Shown here piece after piece: positions 26,824 to 35,289 of a stretch of DNA of 64,000 bases. Origin of the DNA: Thermohalobaculum sp039513195 (GTDB lineage: Bacteria > Pseudomonadota > Alphaproteobacteria > Rhodobacterales > Rhodobacteraceae); NCBI GenBank assembly GCA_039513195.1, contig JBCCRM010000015.1, forward strand, positions 1 through 64,000. Direction: 5' to 3'. The translations under genes were made by a program, and so were the position numbers. The notes below the pieces were generated by a model that saw nothing but the letters and a program-made list of their open reading frames with translations, did no database searches and was not told the DNA's origin. Each line of letters starts with the position of its first letter. The stretch's first letter is position 1.

Positions 26824-27813
26824 TCAGTTGATCCAAGCGGCGCGGTCCCGGGCAGACAGCGAATGGCCATAGATCTTGACGTTCGGGATCTTGGCGATTT
26901 CGCTTGCCATGAACCAGTCGATTGCAGCCAGGGCGCCGTTGTTGCAATAGGTGATGACGTCCTGACTGCCCCAGGCAATTTGCACCTGCTTGATCCGCTC
27001 GAAAATCGACAGAATGTCGCCCGCCTGACCACGTGTGCCATTCATGAGCGCGATGCCGTTCAGATGGGTCGCACCGTCTAGCATCCCGCGCTTCGCGATC
27101 TGATTGAGCGGCCGCGCGTCGAGCAGTTGGGCGTCGGACTCGCCGCGCAGCATCGCGTCGACGTCTTCGTGGGTCGCAAGCCAGGTCGGATCCAGCCTCA
27201 CAGTCTCGCCCGAAGGCGCGGTTTTCCGCGCGATCCTCTCCAGGGGGCCACCGTTTTCTTGCCAGGCGCGAATGCCGCCGTCCAAAATCGAGAGGTCTTT
27301 AAAACCCGACGATTTCAGCACCCAGTAGACCCAGGCGGCGGAGCCGAAATTGCCCTTTGCCGCGCTCGAATGAACGATCACCACGGGCTTCGATTTCACG
27401 AGGCCCGCGCGCCGCACAATGTTGGTCAAGGCAAGGTCGCCCGGAACCTCCAGCGGGTCGGCCCAGATTTTGCGCCACTCGCCATAGGGTAGATTGCTCG
27501 AACCCGGGATGTGCCCCGAGAGATAGCTGAAGAGGCTGCTGCGCGCTCTTCTCCGCCGGATATCGACGATTTGCAGCGGCGTAGCCTGATTCATCAGCAA
27601 TTGCAGATATTCGGCGGTCATCAGGGGTGGGATGATCGGTTTCTCGGCCAGCATCGGGTCGAACTCGGCCGCATCCGCCTGCGCCCCAACGGCTGAGAAA
27701 CGCTTTGGTGCCCCGGCCTCGCCGCCAGTGATCCCCAGCGCCGCGAAGACGGCAGCGTAGGCCAACACGTGAAGCGGCCTTACGTTACGCCGCAAACGAT
27801 CCAACAGACGCAT
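26824..27813 (-). CDS. Exported protein with two rhodanese domains
   Basis: 329 residues. An N-terminal hydrophobic segment (residues 13-35) acts as signal peptide or anchor, so the enzyme should face the periplasm. Domain 1 (about 62-195) has VIVHSSAAKGN where the catalytic loop should be, with serines S149/S150 in place of cysteine. Domain 2 (about 205-325) keeps cysteine C290 in VITYCNNG. One degenerate plus one active domain is the usual layout of tandem sulfurtransferases, though the order of the active loop (CNNG) differs from CRxGxx. The strong site GGTGGGG precedes the ATG. Confidence 0.8.
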   Translation of the reverse strand: MRLLDRLRRNVRPLHVLAYAAVFAALGITGGEAGAPKRFSAVGAQADAAEFDPMLAEKPIIPPLMTAEYLQLLMNQATPLQIVDIRRRRARSSLFSYLSGHIPGSSNLPYGEWRKIWADPLEVPGDLALTNIVRRAGLVKSKPVVIVHSSAAKGNFGSAAWVYWVLKSSGFKDLSILDGGIRAWQENGGPLERIARKTAPSGETVRLDPTWLATHEDVDAMLRGESDAQLLDARPLNQIAKRGMLDGATHLNGIALMNGTRGQAGDILSIFERIKQVQIAWGSQDVITYCNNGALAAIDWFMASEIAKIPNVKIYGHSLSARDRAAWIN

Positions 27814-27839
27814 AACAGTTTCCCCACCTCACGCACATT

Positions 27840-27933
27840 ACACTTAAGAAGTGTTAATCTTCATTGCGGCGTCATGATGGCGCCTTGGAACCAACGTCAC
27901 AGCCAAGTGTTCGAAAAGTCACGATACACTTGG
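27840..27933. promoter_or_regulatory. Palindromic AAGTGT half-sites upstream of the rhodanese gene
   Basis: ACACTT-AAG-AAGTGT (27840-27854) is a perfect 6-bp inverted repeat, and CCAAGTGT (27903-27910) with ACACTTGG (27926-27933) forms a perfect 8-bp inverted repeat with a 15-bp spacer. Four copies of the same half-site within 94 bp upstream of the rhodanese gene suggest binding of a dimeric regulator. The rest of the 233-bp gap (27814-28046) is AT-rich and holds no gene. Confidence 0.45.
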
Positions 27934-28046
27934 TCCCGGACCGACACCAATTCAGAAACTTGTCGGTATTCAAGGTCGTCTTTCTAGCCCGTCGAAATCG
28001 AAAGACGAGAGAAGTCAGCATTTCATCCGACCAATCACCTCTTTGC

Positions 28047-28078
28047 AAAAAAAGAAAAGGCGCCCCGCTAGGGACGCC
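28047..28078 (-). terminator. Rho-independent terminator of the sdh operon
   Basis: On the minus strand GGCGTCCC-TAGC-GGGGCGCC forms an 8-bp stem with one G-T pair and a 4-base loop, followed by TTTTCTTTTTTT. It lies ten bases past the sdhB stop codon. This is the most convincing intrinsic terminator in the window. Confidence 0.88.
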
Positions 28079-28087
28079 AAAAACGCT

Positions 28088-28867
28088 CTAGATCTGGCGT
28101 TCGATCATCAGCTTTTTGATCTCGGCGATCGCTTTTGCTGGGTTTAAGCCCTTCGGGCAGGTCTGCGCGCAGTTCATGATCGTGTGGCAGCGATAGAGGC
28201 GGAACGGATCCTCCAGATGATCCAGCCGCTCGCCCGTTGCCTCGTCGCGGCTGTCGATGATCCAGCGATAGGCATGCAGCAGCGTCGCAGGGCCCAAATA
28301 GCGGTCACCGTTCCACCAGTAGCTGGGGCAGGAGGTCGAGCAACAGGCGCACATCACACATTCGTAGAGTCCGTCGAGCTTCGCCCGATCCTCCGGCGAC
28401 TGCTTCCACTCGGTGCCCGGTTGCGGTGTCTCGGTCTCCAGCCACGGCTTGACCGAGGCGTGCTGCGCATACCAATGGGTGAGGTCGGGGATCAGATCCT
28501 TAACCACCGGCATATGCGGCAGCGGGTAGATCCGGACATCGCCCTTGATCTCTTCCATCCCTTTCAAACAGGCGAGGGTGTTCGTCCCGTCGATGTTCAT
28601 CGCGCAGGAGCCGCAAATCCCCTCGCGGCAGGACCGGCGGAACGTCAAGGTCGGGTCGATCTCGTTTTTGATCTTGATGATCGCGTCGAGCACCATCGGC
28701 CCGCAGTCGTCGAGATCGATGAAATAGGTGTCGACCCGTGGGTTGGCGTCGTCATCCGGATTCCACCGGTAGATCCTGAATGCTTTCAGCTGCGTCGCAC
28801 TCTCCGGTTTCGGCCAGGTCTTCCCAACCGTAATCCGAGAGTTTTTGGGCAACGTGAATTCGGCCAT
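28088..28867 (-). CDS. sdhB: Succinate dehydrogenase iron-sulfur subunit
   Basis: 259 residues. Passes electrons from the flavoprotein to ubiquinone in complex II. The [2Fe-2S] cysteines are C80, C85, C88 and C100 (SCREGICGSC...LAC); the [4Fe-4S] and [3Fe-4S] ligands are in CVMCACCSTSCP (C170, C173, C176, C180) and CHTIMNCAQTCPKGLNP. ATG at 28867. It is the last gene of the operon, separated from sdhA by a methyltransferase gene. Its stop codon TAG lies within a CTAGAGC motif. Confidence 0.98.
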   Translation of the reverse strand: MAEFTLPKNSRITVGKTWPKPESATQLKAFRIYRWNPDDDANPRVDTYFIDLDDCGPMVLDAIIKIKNEIDPTLTFRRSCREGICGSCAMNIDGTNTLACLKGMEEIKGDVRIYPLPHMPVVKDLIPDLTHWYAQHASVKPWLETETPQPGTEWKQSPEDRAKLDGLYECVMCACCSTSCPSYWWNGDRYLGPATLLHAYRWIIDSRDEATGERLDHLEDPFRLYRCHTIMNCAQTCPKGLNPAKAIAEIKKLMIERQI

Positions 28868-28889
28868 CACTGGCTCCTGAGCACTGCAG

Positions 28890-29657
28890 CTACTGTTTGG
28901 TTGCCAGGAATAGGCGTTCACCCCTATTCAAGGCATGTGTCGAAACGTCCGGTTCCCGTGCCACCGCTTCCGAGAGATGAAATCCTGCCCGCGTGATGCG
29001 GTCGCGCACGTCGCGACCGTAGAAACGCAGGTGGGTCGGGTCGCCATAGCGCAGCCACCGGGCGGTCTGGTCGAGGGTACGATCCTCGTAGGTCTCGTCC
29101 CACCCCTCGATCATCGGCACGGTCAGCAGCGCAATGCCGCCAGGCAACAGGATCCTGTGGATTTCTGCCAAGGCCACGGCGTCATCGACGTGTTCCAGCA
29201 CGTGGTTGGCGATCAACAGGTCCACCGACATATCTGGCAGATCCATGGCCGTAATGTCGAGCGTCAGGTCGAACGCGCCGGAGATATCCGCCGAGGTGTA
29301 GCGTGCACCCCTCGCCTCCAGCCAGCCACGCACCCAGGGTTCCGGGGCGAAGTGCAAGACGCGGGCGCCTCGCGGCAGCACTAAATGCCGGTCCATCCAC
29401 AGTTTCATCAGCCGGTGGCGGGGGCGGCTGTCGCATTGCGGGCACCAGATTTCCGGCTTGTGCCGCACCGGGCTGAAAGGCCCGCGATAGTCGCAAATAG
29501 GACAGTGCCGTTCCGTGCCGTCGCGCGCTAGGGCACCGAAGTGCCTAATTGCACGCTCGGCCCGAAACTCCAGGATGCGCCGGAGTTCCGCCTCATCTCG
29601 TTCGCCTGGGGGCGCCCAGATCGGCCTTGCCGGCCATTTTGCTGGCGCCGAGGCCAT
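28890..29657 (-). CDS. Zinc-ribbon class I SAM-dependent methyltransferase between sdhA and sdhB
   Basis: 255 residues. An N-terminal Cys4 ribbon (C52, C55 in HCPICDYRGP and C72, C75 in WCPQCDSRPRHRL) precedes a class I methyltransferase fold with LHFAPEPWVRGWL, the acidic SADISGAFD loop, NHVLEHVDD and LLPGGIALLTVPM. Similar proteins are often found in polysaccharide clusters, but the substrate here is unknown. It starts 5 bp after sdhA and ends 22 bp before sdhB, so it is transcribed with them. ATG at 29657 was preferred over an upstream run inside sdhA. Confidence 0.85.
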   Translation of the reverse strand: MASAPAKWPARPIWAPPGERDEAELRRILEFRAERAIRHFGALARDGTERHCPICDYRGPFSPVRHKPEIWCPQCDSRPRHRLMKLWMDRHLVLPRGARVLHFAPEPWVRGWLEARGARYTSADISGAFDLTLDITAMDLPDMSVDLLIANHVLEHVDDAVALAEIHRILLPGGIALLTVPMIEGWDETYEDRTLDQTARWLRYGDPTHLRFYGRDVRDRITRAGFHLSEAVAREPDVSTHALNRGERLFLATKQ

Positions 29658-29662
29658 GCCGC

Positions 29663-31471
29663 CTAGTAGACCCTCGCCTTCGGGGCGATTTTCTTCAGCG
29701 GAATGCCGCCCTGCTCCTCTGTAGTCAGCGGCTCCAGATGCACTGGACGGTAGCCGAGGGCGACATTGCCGGTTTCGGACACCCAAGACAGCGAGTGCTT
29801 CCGCCAGTTTGTGTCGTCTCGGTCGCTAAAGTCTTCCCGCGCATGGGCGCCGCGGCTTTCATGCCGCGCCTCGGCCGAATAGACGGTGGTGATCGCATTG
29901 ACCACAAGGTTCTCGAACTCCAACGACTCCATCAGATCGGAGTTCCAGATCATGGAACGGTCGGTCACCTTGATATCCGCTGCCTCCTGCCAGATCGACG
30001 TCATACGCGTACAGCCGGATTTCAGCGTCTCGTCGGTACGGAAGACAGCGGCGTCTTCCTGCATGGCCCGCTGCATCTTCATGCGCAGGGAGGCGGTCGG
30101 TGCCTCGCCATTGGCATGGCGCATGCGGTCGAAGCGCTCCATCGATCTTTCGACGCTCGCCTCGTTCGGTTCCGGGATCGCAGCCTCTCGGTCGACGACT
30201 TGGCCCGCTTTGATCGCTGCGGCACGGCCGAAGACTACCAAATCGATTAGCGAATTCGACCCAAGACGGTTTGCGCCATGCACGCTGGCGCAGCCGGCCT
30301 CTCCCACGGCCATTAGACCTGGCGCCAGGCGGTCGGGCTCATCCTCGGTTGGGTTCAGTACTTCGCCCCAGTAATTCGTGGGAATGCCGCCCATATTGTA
30401 ATGCACCGTCGGCAAAACCGGGATCGGGTCGCGGGTCACGTCCACGCCGGCGAAGATCCGCGCACTTTCCGAGATGCCGGGCAGGCGGGCCTTCAAGGTC
30501 TCGGGCGGAAGGTGGTTTAGGTGCAGGTGAATGTGGTCGCCTTGGTCGCCAACGCCGCGGCCGTCGCGGATCTCCATGGTCATGCAGCGGGACACCACGT
30601 CGCGCGAGGCGAGGTCTTTGTAAGTTGGCGCGTAGCGTTCCATGAACCGCTCGCCCTTCGAGTTGGTCAGGTAGCCGCCCTCGCCGCGCGCACCTTCGGT
30701 GATCAGGCATCCTGCGCCGTAGATGCCGGTGGGGTGGAATTGCACGAACTCCATATCCTGCAGCGGCAAGCCTGCCCGGGCTACCATCCCCGCGCCATCG
30801 CCGGTGCAGGTGTGGGCCGAAGTAGCCGAGAAATAGGCCCGCCCGTATCCGCCGGTCGCCAGTACCACCATCTTCGCGGCAAAGCGGTGCATGCTGCCGT
30901 CTTCCAGGTTCCAGGCGATCACACCCTGGCAGATCCCGTCATTCGACATGATCAGGTCGGTGGCGAAATACTCAATGTAGAACTCGGCATGGTTCTTCAG
31001 CGACTGCCCGTAGAGGGTGTGGAGGATGGCATGTCCGGTGCGGTCCGCGGCGGCGCAGGTGCGCTGCACGGGTGGCCCCTCGCCAAACTCGGTCGTGTGT
31101 CCCCCAAACGGACGCTGATAGATCGTGCCGGCGTCAGTCCGGCTAAAGGGCACGCCGTAGTGTTCCAACTCGTAGACCGCTTTGGGTGCCTCGCGAGCCA
31201 GATACTCCATAGCATCGGTGTCGCCCAACCAGTCCGACCCTTTCACGGTGTCGTACATGTGCCACTGCCAGTGGTCTGGGCCCATATTGGACAGCGAAGC
31301 GGCAATGCCGCCCTGCGCCGCGACCGTGTGGCTGCGGGTTGGGAACACCTTGGTGATACAGGCCGTGCGCAACCCCTGCTCGGCCATGCCAAGCGTGGCA
31401 CGCAGGCCCGATCCCCCGGCGCCGACGATAACCACATCGTATTTGTGATCGACGAATTCATATGCCGCCAT
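29663..31471 (-). CDS. sdhA: Succinate dehydrogenase flavoprotein subunit
   Basis: 602 residues. Oxidises succinate to fumarate with covalent FAD. FAD motifs are VVIVGAGGSGLRAT and TRSHTVAAQGG, whose H48 carries the flavin; HPTGIYGAGCLITEGARGEGG and the Arg/His-containing GANRLGSNSL segment are typical. ATG at 31471; 39 bp after sdhD. All expected conserved stretches are present. Confidence 0.98.
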   Translation of the reverse strand: MAAYEFVDHKYDVVIVGAGGSGLRATLGMAEQGLRTACITKVFPTRSHTVAAQGGIAASLSNMGPDHWQWHMYDTVKGSDWLGDTDAMEYLAREAPKAVYELEHYGVPFSRTDAGTIYQRPFGGHTTEFGEGPPVQRTCAAADRTGHAILHTLYGQSLKNHAEFYIEYFATDLIMSNDGICQGVIAWNLEDGSMHRFAAKMVVLATGGYGRAYFSATSAHTCTGDGAGMVARAGLPLQDMEFVQFHPTGIYGAGCLITEGARGEGGYLTNSKGERFMERYAPTYKDLASRDVVSRCMTMEIRDGRGVGDQGDHIHLHLNHLPPETLKARLPGISESARIFAGVDVTRDPIPVLPTVHYNMGGIPTNYWGEVLNPTEDEPDRLAPGLMAVGEAGCASVHGANRLGSNSLIDLVVFGRAAAIKAGQVVDREAAIPEPNEASVERSMERFDRMRHANGEAPTASLRMKMQRAMQEDAAVFRTDETLKSGCTRMTSIWQEAADIKVTDRSMIWNSDLMESLEFENLVVNAITTVYSAEARHESRGAHAREDFSDRDDTNWRKHSLSWVSETGNVALGYRPVHLEPLTTEEQGGIPLKKIAPKARVY

Positions 31472-31510
31472 GGCTCGACCAATCCTCTCAGCTTTGGCGC
31501 CCCGTGCCGG

Positions 31511-31891
31511 TCAGCCGGTGAAAGCGATCTTCAGGACCGCGAAAACCCCTGCGAGACCGAATGCTCCGCAGAACATCCAGTTGCCCATGAGCAGTGCAAC
31601 CAGCCATCCCTTATGATGCACATAGTCTTCGATGACCACCTGCAAGCCCTGTTGCAGATGCTGGAAAGTCACCCCAACGAATAGAACTGCGACAATCGCG
31701 TGAAATGGGTTCGAATAGACCGCGACCACATCGGCATGGCTGCCACCGAGCGCGCCCGCGAACGGAAAGACGAACAAGATCGTGAGCGGGATCAGCGCGA
31801 TCGAGGACAGTCGCTGCACCCACCAGTGATGCGAGCCATCATGGGCGGAGCCGAGGCCAGAGGCAGTGGCGCGGGGTGTCTTATAGCCCAT
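31511..31891 (-). CDS. sdhD: Succinate dehydrogenase hydrophobic membrane anchor
   Basis: 126 residues with three membrane helices. The signature VTFQHLQQGLQVVIEDYVH includes H78 and D89-Y90, the residues that line the quinone and heme region. The N-terminal HHWWVQRLSSIAL matches alphaproteobacterial SdhD. It lies 12 bp after sdhC. Confidence 0.93.
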   Translation of the reverse strand: MGYKTPRATASGLGSAHDGSHHWWVQRLSSIALIPLTILFVFPFAGALGGSHADVVAVYSNPFHAIVAVLFVGVTFQHLQQGLQVVIEDYVHHKGWLVALLMGNWMFCGAFGLAGVFAVLKIAFTG

Positions 31892-31903
31892 TCTCTGGGT
31901 TCC

Positions 31904-32287
31904 TCAGGCGATCGCCGCGACCAGGAGGGTGAGGACGACCGAGCCTGCCACGACCGCGATACCACTCTTGCGGACGTCGTCGAGGTCAAAGCCGTAACCG
32001 AGATCCCAGACCAGGTGCCTGATGCCGTTCAGCGTGTGATAGGCCAGCGCCCACAGCGACCCGAGAAGGATCAGGTTCCCGATCCAGCTTGTCATGATGG
32101 CATCGACGATGGCGAAGTACTGCGGCCCCGTGGCGGCCGCCAAAAACCAAAAGACGCCGAGCAGCGCGCCGAAGGTCAACGCGACACCGGTCAGGCGGTG
32201 AAGGATCGACAGATTGCCGGTGATGCCGAGTTTGTAGATCTGCAGATGCGGCGATAACGGCCGGTTTCCGCGGTTCACATCGGCCAT
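31904..32287 (-). CDS. sdhC: Succinate dehydrogenase cytochrome b556 subunit
   Basis: 127 residues, three membrane helices. RPLSPHLQIYKL and SILHRLTGVAL (S27, R31) form the quinone pocket, and H84 in LAYHTLNGIRHLVWD is the heme b ligand. First gene of sdhCDA-(methyltransferase)-B. The 118 bp upstream, after the lipoprotein stop, should contain the sdh promoter; no clear consensus was identified. Confidence 0.95.
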   Translation of the reverse strand: MADVNRGNRPLSPHLQIYKLGITGNLSILHRLTGVALTFGALLGVFWFLAAATGPQYFAIVDAIMTSWIGNLILLGSLWALAYHTLNGIRHLVWDLGYGFDLDDVRKSGIAVVAGSVVLTLLVAAIA

Positions 32288-32405
32288 GAAGCACTCCTAA
32301 ACTGCGATCTTCCACAGATGTTCTAAAGACCGGGCAAAACAGTGGCCAGATCACAATTGCCGCAGTGGCGCAGGTGTGACTGTTGCGTGAGGACGGTTTT
32401 GAGAC

Positions 32406-32837
32406 TTATCCGCTAGGGATAAGGCGCCAGCGGCACTCCCCCTCGTGGCGCGGATCGCAGAGATAGGTCACGCCCTCGGTAGTCCTGTAGACCTGAGAAC
32501 AATGGGTTTCGCCGCTGCGCACCGACTCCGCACAGTACTGGCCGTCGGCAATCGAGAAGTCGGTTACAAACCGCATTCCGTGGGATTGGATCAGACGTTT
32601 GCCTTCCTCGGCATGGCGTACTGTGCCGACCTTCCCACTCTCGACATCCTTCATTGTGATCCGCTTGCCGATCAGGAACTCCGAAAGCTCCGGGTCGTTC
32701 ATCGGCGAGATTCCCGCCTGTCGGAAACCATCGACGGTGGGGACGCCGGAGTTGAGCGATTTCGAAGAGGACGAAAGCGCCGAGCAGCCTGCGACGGACA
32801 GTGCAGCGATCATAAAGGCCAGGCCGGTGATACGCAT
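32406..32837 (-). CDS. Small lipoprotein of unknown function
   Basis: 143 residues. Signal peptide with lipobox LSVAGC (Cys near residue 18), then a serine-rich linker and a soluble domain with four further cysteines (QYCAESV, ETHCSQVY, YLCDPRHEGEC). ATG at 32837 puts the lipobox at the usual distance; an upstream start at 32852 is possible. It lies upstream of sdhC on the same strand but with its own stop and a 118-bp gap. I do not recognise the family. Confidence 0.7.
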   Translation of the reverse strand: MRITGLAFMIAALSVAGCSALSSSSKSLNSGVPTVDGFRQAGISPMNDPELSEFLIGKRITMKDVESGKVGTVRHAEEGKRLIQSHGMRFVTDFSIADGQYCAESVRSGETHCSQVYRTTEGVTYLCDPRHEGECRWRLIPSG

Positions 32838-32990
32838 ATCGCTCTCCGTCACTGCCGCGAAGACCCGCGGTTAGCTGATGATCCTATGCCATATCGGCAG
32901 ATGGGAGCACAAGCACACCACAAAATTATGTTCCCATCGCGGGGAAAGCCACAACCTGCAGGGGTATCGCCGGCAAAAAAATGACAAAAG

Positions 32991-34046
32991 CTACGCAATG
33001 TGGCGCGGCAGCAGGCACCAATAGTCGAAGTCCAACACGACCTCAGGCTCATGTTTGCCGTCCGGGCCCTTATGCGGAAACCCCTCTGCCGCGCGATCTT
33101 TTAACGCAACCAGTCGCATGCGCAATGCACCCACTGATTGTACGGCGGTCTCTGATTTTTCCAGCACTTCGGACCACGCATAAATCGTGTCGCCGGCAAA
33201 GCAGGGGGCTGTATGGGCGCCTGCATTAATGCCAGCGATAAGCTGTGCGTTCCCGAGCCCGTTGAAACTGAGACCCCGGGCCAACGAGATGATATGCCCA
33301 CCATAGATCAATCGCGGCTCGCCGCCGCGCGCGGCTGGATCGAAATGGACCTTTGCGGTGTTCTGCCAGAGGCGGGTGGCCATCATGTGCTCCGCCTCCT
33401 CCAGCATTACGCCATCGACATGGTCGATCCGTTCACCGGCGGCGTAGTCGTCCCAATAATGCGGCGACCCCGCGAGTTTGGTTTCATAGCCCGAAAAATC
33501 GAGCCCCTGAGGCAGCACGAGATCCTCGGCCGCTACGGCCGCCGCCAGCTCCGGCACCACCGGCTCCGGCGCCGGGTGGTCCGGATCGCGTTTGCGGACC
33601 ATGACCCAGCGGCAATAACTGATCACGACCTGGCCAGTCTGGTTTGTGCCTGTCGAGCGCACCCAAACGACCCCGGTTCGGCGGTTCGAATTCTCGCGAA
33701 GGCCGATCACTTCGGACGTCGTCGACAGCGTGTCGCCGGGATAGACCGGGTGCAGGAACCGCCCCTCTGCATAGCCAAGATTGGCAACCGCGTTCAGCGA
33801 GATATCCGGGACTGTCTTGCCGAAAACGACGTGAAAGGCCGCCATGTCATCCAGAGGCGCACGTGGAAAACCGCAGGCGCGGGCGAAGTCGTCGGAGGAT
33901 TGCAGCGCGAAGCGGCTCGGATAGAGCGCCGTGTAGAGCGCGCGATCCCCCTCCGTGACCGTCCGAGGCGTGGCGTGGTGAATTGTTTCGCCAAGCCGAT
34001 AATCCTCGAAAAAGCGGCCGGGATCGGTTTTGGTCATCGCTGTCAC
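32991..34046 (-). CDS. mch: Mesaconyl-CoA hydratase (MaoC-like double hot-dog)
   Basis: 351 residues. Interconverts mesaconyl-C1-CoA and beta-methylmalyl-CoA in the ethylmalonyl-CoA pathway of acetate assimilation. Two MaoC-like halves are visible: FFEDYRLGETIHHATPRTVTEGD and YWDDYAAGERIDHVDGVMLEEAEHMMATRL. Its ATG overlaps the stop of the malyl-CoA thioesterase gene by 4 bp. In Rhodobacter sphaeroides mch and mcl2 also lie near the sdh genes, as I recall. Other MaoC activities are less likely given this partner. Confidence 0.88.
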   Translation of the reverse strand: MTAMTKTDPGRFFEDYRLGETIHHATPRTVTEGDRALYTALYPSRFALQSSDDFARACGFPRAPLDDMAAFHVVFGKTVPDISLNAVANLGYAEGRFLHPVYPGDTLSTTSEVIGLRENSNRRTGVVWVRSTGTNQTGQVVISYCRWVMVRKRDPDHPAPEPVVPELAAAVAAEDLVLPQGLDFSGYETKLAGSPHYWDDYAAGERIDHVDGVMLEEAEHMMATRLWQNTAKVHFDPAARGGEPRLIYGGHIISLARGLSFNGLGNAQLIAGINAGAHTAPCFAGDTIYAWSEVLEKSETAVQSVGALRMRLVALKDRAAEGFPHKGPDGKHEPEVVLDFDYWCLLPRHIA

Positions 34047-34927
34047 TGGATGGCCGCCTCCAGGGCTGAAATGGCATCTGCCTCGGCGAGGAGGCGGCGC
34101 GCATTCTCGATATGTAGGTTCTCGACAATCCGTCCGTCGACCACCGCGATGCCCTCGCCGCGGGTTTCGGCTTCGGCAAAGGCGTCGACCATCCGCTGCG
34201 CCAGGCTTACTTCCTCGCTGGAGGGCGCAAAGACACGGTTGGCAGTGGCCAATTGCGCAGGGTGGATCAGGGTCTTGCCGTCAAAGCCCAATTCCTTGCC
34301 TTGCTGGCAGGCGGCGGCGAGGCCGTCCTCATCTCGGAACGCGTTGTAGACCCCGTCGAGAATCGCCTTTTGATGGGCACGCGCGGCGAGCAGACACAGG
34401 CCCAGTCCCGTGATGACCGGTAAGCGCAGCGGCGTGTGCTGGGCATGCAGGTCCTTAACCAGATCGTTCGTGCCCATTACCAGCGCCGTGAGACGGTTGT
34501 GGCTGCCGGCTATCTCCTCCGCCCGCAGCATGCCGAGCGGGGTTTCCATCATGGCCCAAATCGTCGTGCGGTCGGGCGCACCGAGTGTTTCCATGCGCCG
34601 GGCGAGGTCGGTCAGCATAGCCGCGGTTTCGACCTTCGGAAGCAGGATGGCGTCGGGCCCTGCGGCAGCGGCCGCAGCCAAGTCCTCCTCGCCCCAGGGG
34701 GTATCGAGGCCATTGATCCGGATTACAACTTCGCGCGGGCCATAGCCGCCGGTTCTGACTGCCTCCGTAACCAAGGCGCGGGCTGCGATCTTCTCGGCCG
34801 GGGCGACGGCGTCTTCCAGATCGAGGATCAACGAATCTGCCGGAAGCTCGCGGGCCTTGACCAGTGCACGCTCCTTCGCGCCGGGCATATAGAGAACCGA
34901 TCGGCGCGGACGGGCTTTGGTCGGCAT
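34043..34927 (-). CDS. mcl2: CitE-like (3S)-malyl-CoA thioesterase / malyl-CoA lyase family
   Basis: 294 residues, TIM-barrel HpcH/HpaI-CitE family. PRRSVLYMPGAKERAL, LILDLEDAVAP (metal Asp/Glu), VVIRINGLDTPWGEEDL, WAMMETPLGM and VMGTNDLVKDL are all present. In R. sphaeroides the paralogue Mcl2, encoded near mch and mdh, hydrolyses (3S)-malyl-CoA to malate, whereas Mcl1 is the lyase encoded elsewhere; genomic position favours Mcl2 here. Lyase activity cannot be excluded from sequence. Co-translated with mch. Confidence 0.75.
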   Translation of the reverse strand: MPTKARPRRSVLYMPGAKERALVKARELPADSLILDLEDAVAPAEKIAARALVTEAVRTGGYGPREVVIRINGLDTPWGEEDLAAAAAAGPDAILLPKVETAAMLTDLARRMETLGAPDRTTIWAMMETPLGMLRAEEIAGSHNRLTALVMGTNDLVKDLHAQHTPLRLPVITGLGLCLLAARAHQKAILDGVYNAFRDEDGLAAACQQGKELGFDGKTLIHPAQLATANRVFAPSSEEVSLAQRMVDAFAEAETRGEGIAVVDGRIVENLHIENARRLLAEADAISALEAAIQ

Positions 34928-35289
34928 AGATGTCTCCGGTCGATGATGCGGCGTGAGACTATGCCGAGCCCGGGCGTGGCCTCAAGCCCCGCGCGCAGGG
35001 CGGGAAAATCGACGGCGACCGGGGCCGATCGGCACTCTCGGCGCGCAGATAGACACAGCGAAGAACCGCAATGCAAAGCATTGTCGCAAAGTCTAGATGC
35101 AATTCACGTCATCTTAAGGATGTGAAATCAGGCTCAGTAAATCAGAATGGAATTTTGTTCAGACGAAATTCCGAGTTTCGAGCATCCATCAGCGGTGGTG
35201 GGTCGAAGAGCGGACAGTCAATAGATCTTTGGGCTGGTCGTGGGTCGAGTTGTGCTCGTAAATGGCTAGAAGCCGGAAAGGTGACGGCG
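34928..35289. other. 362-bp divergent intergenic region with an inverted repeat
   Basis: No gene seen. It separates mcl2 (minus) from a small secreted-protein gene (plus) and is AT-richer than its surroundings around 35080-35180. GGAATTT (35149-35155) and AAATTCC (35166-35172) form a perfect 7-bp inverted repeat with a 10-bp spacer, about 120 bp before the plus-strand start, a plausible operator. Confidence 0.4.
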
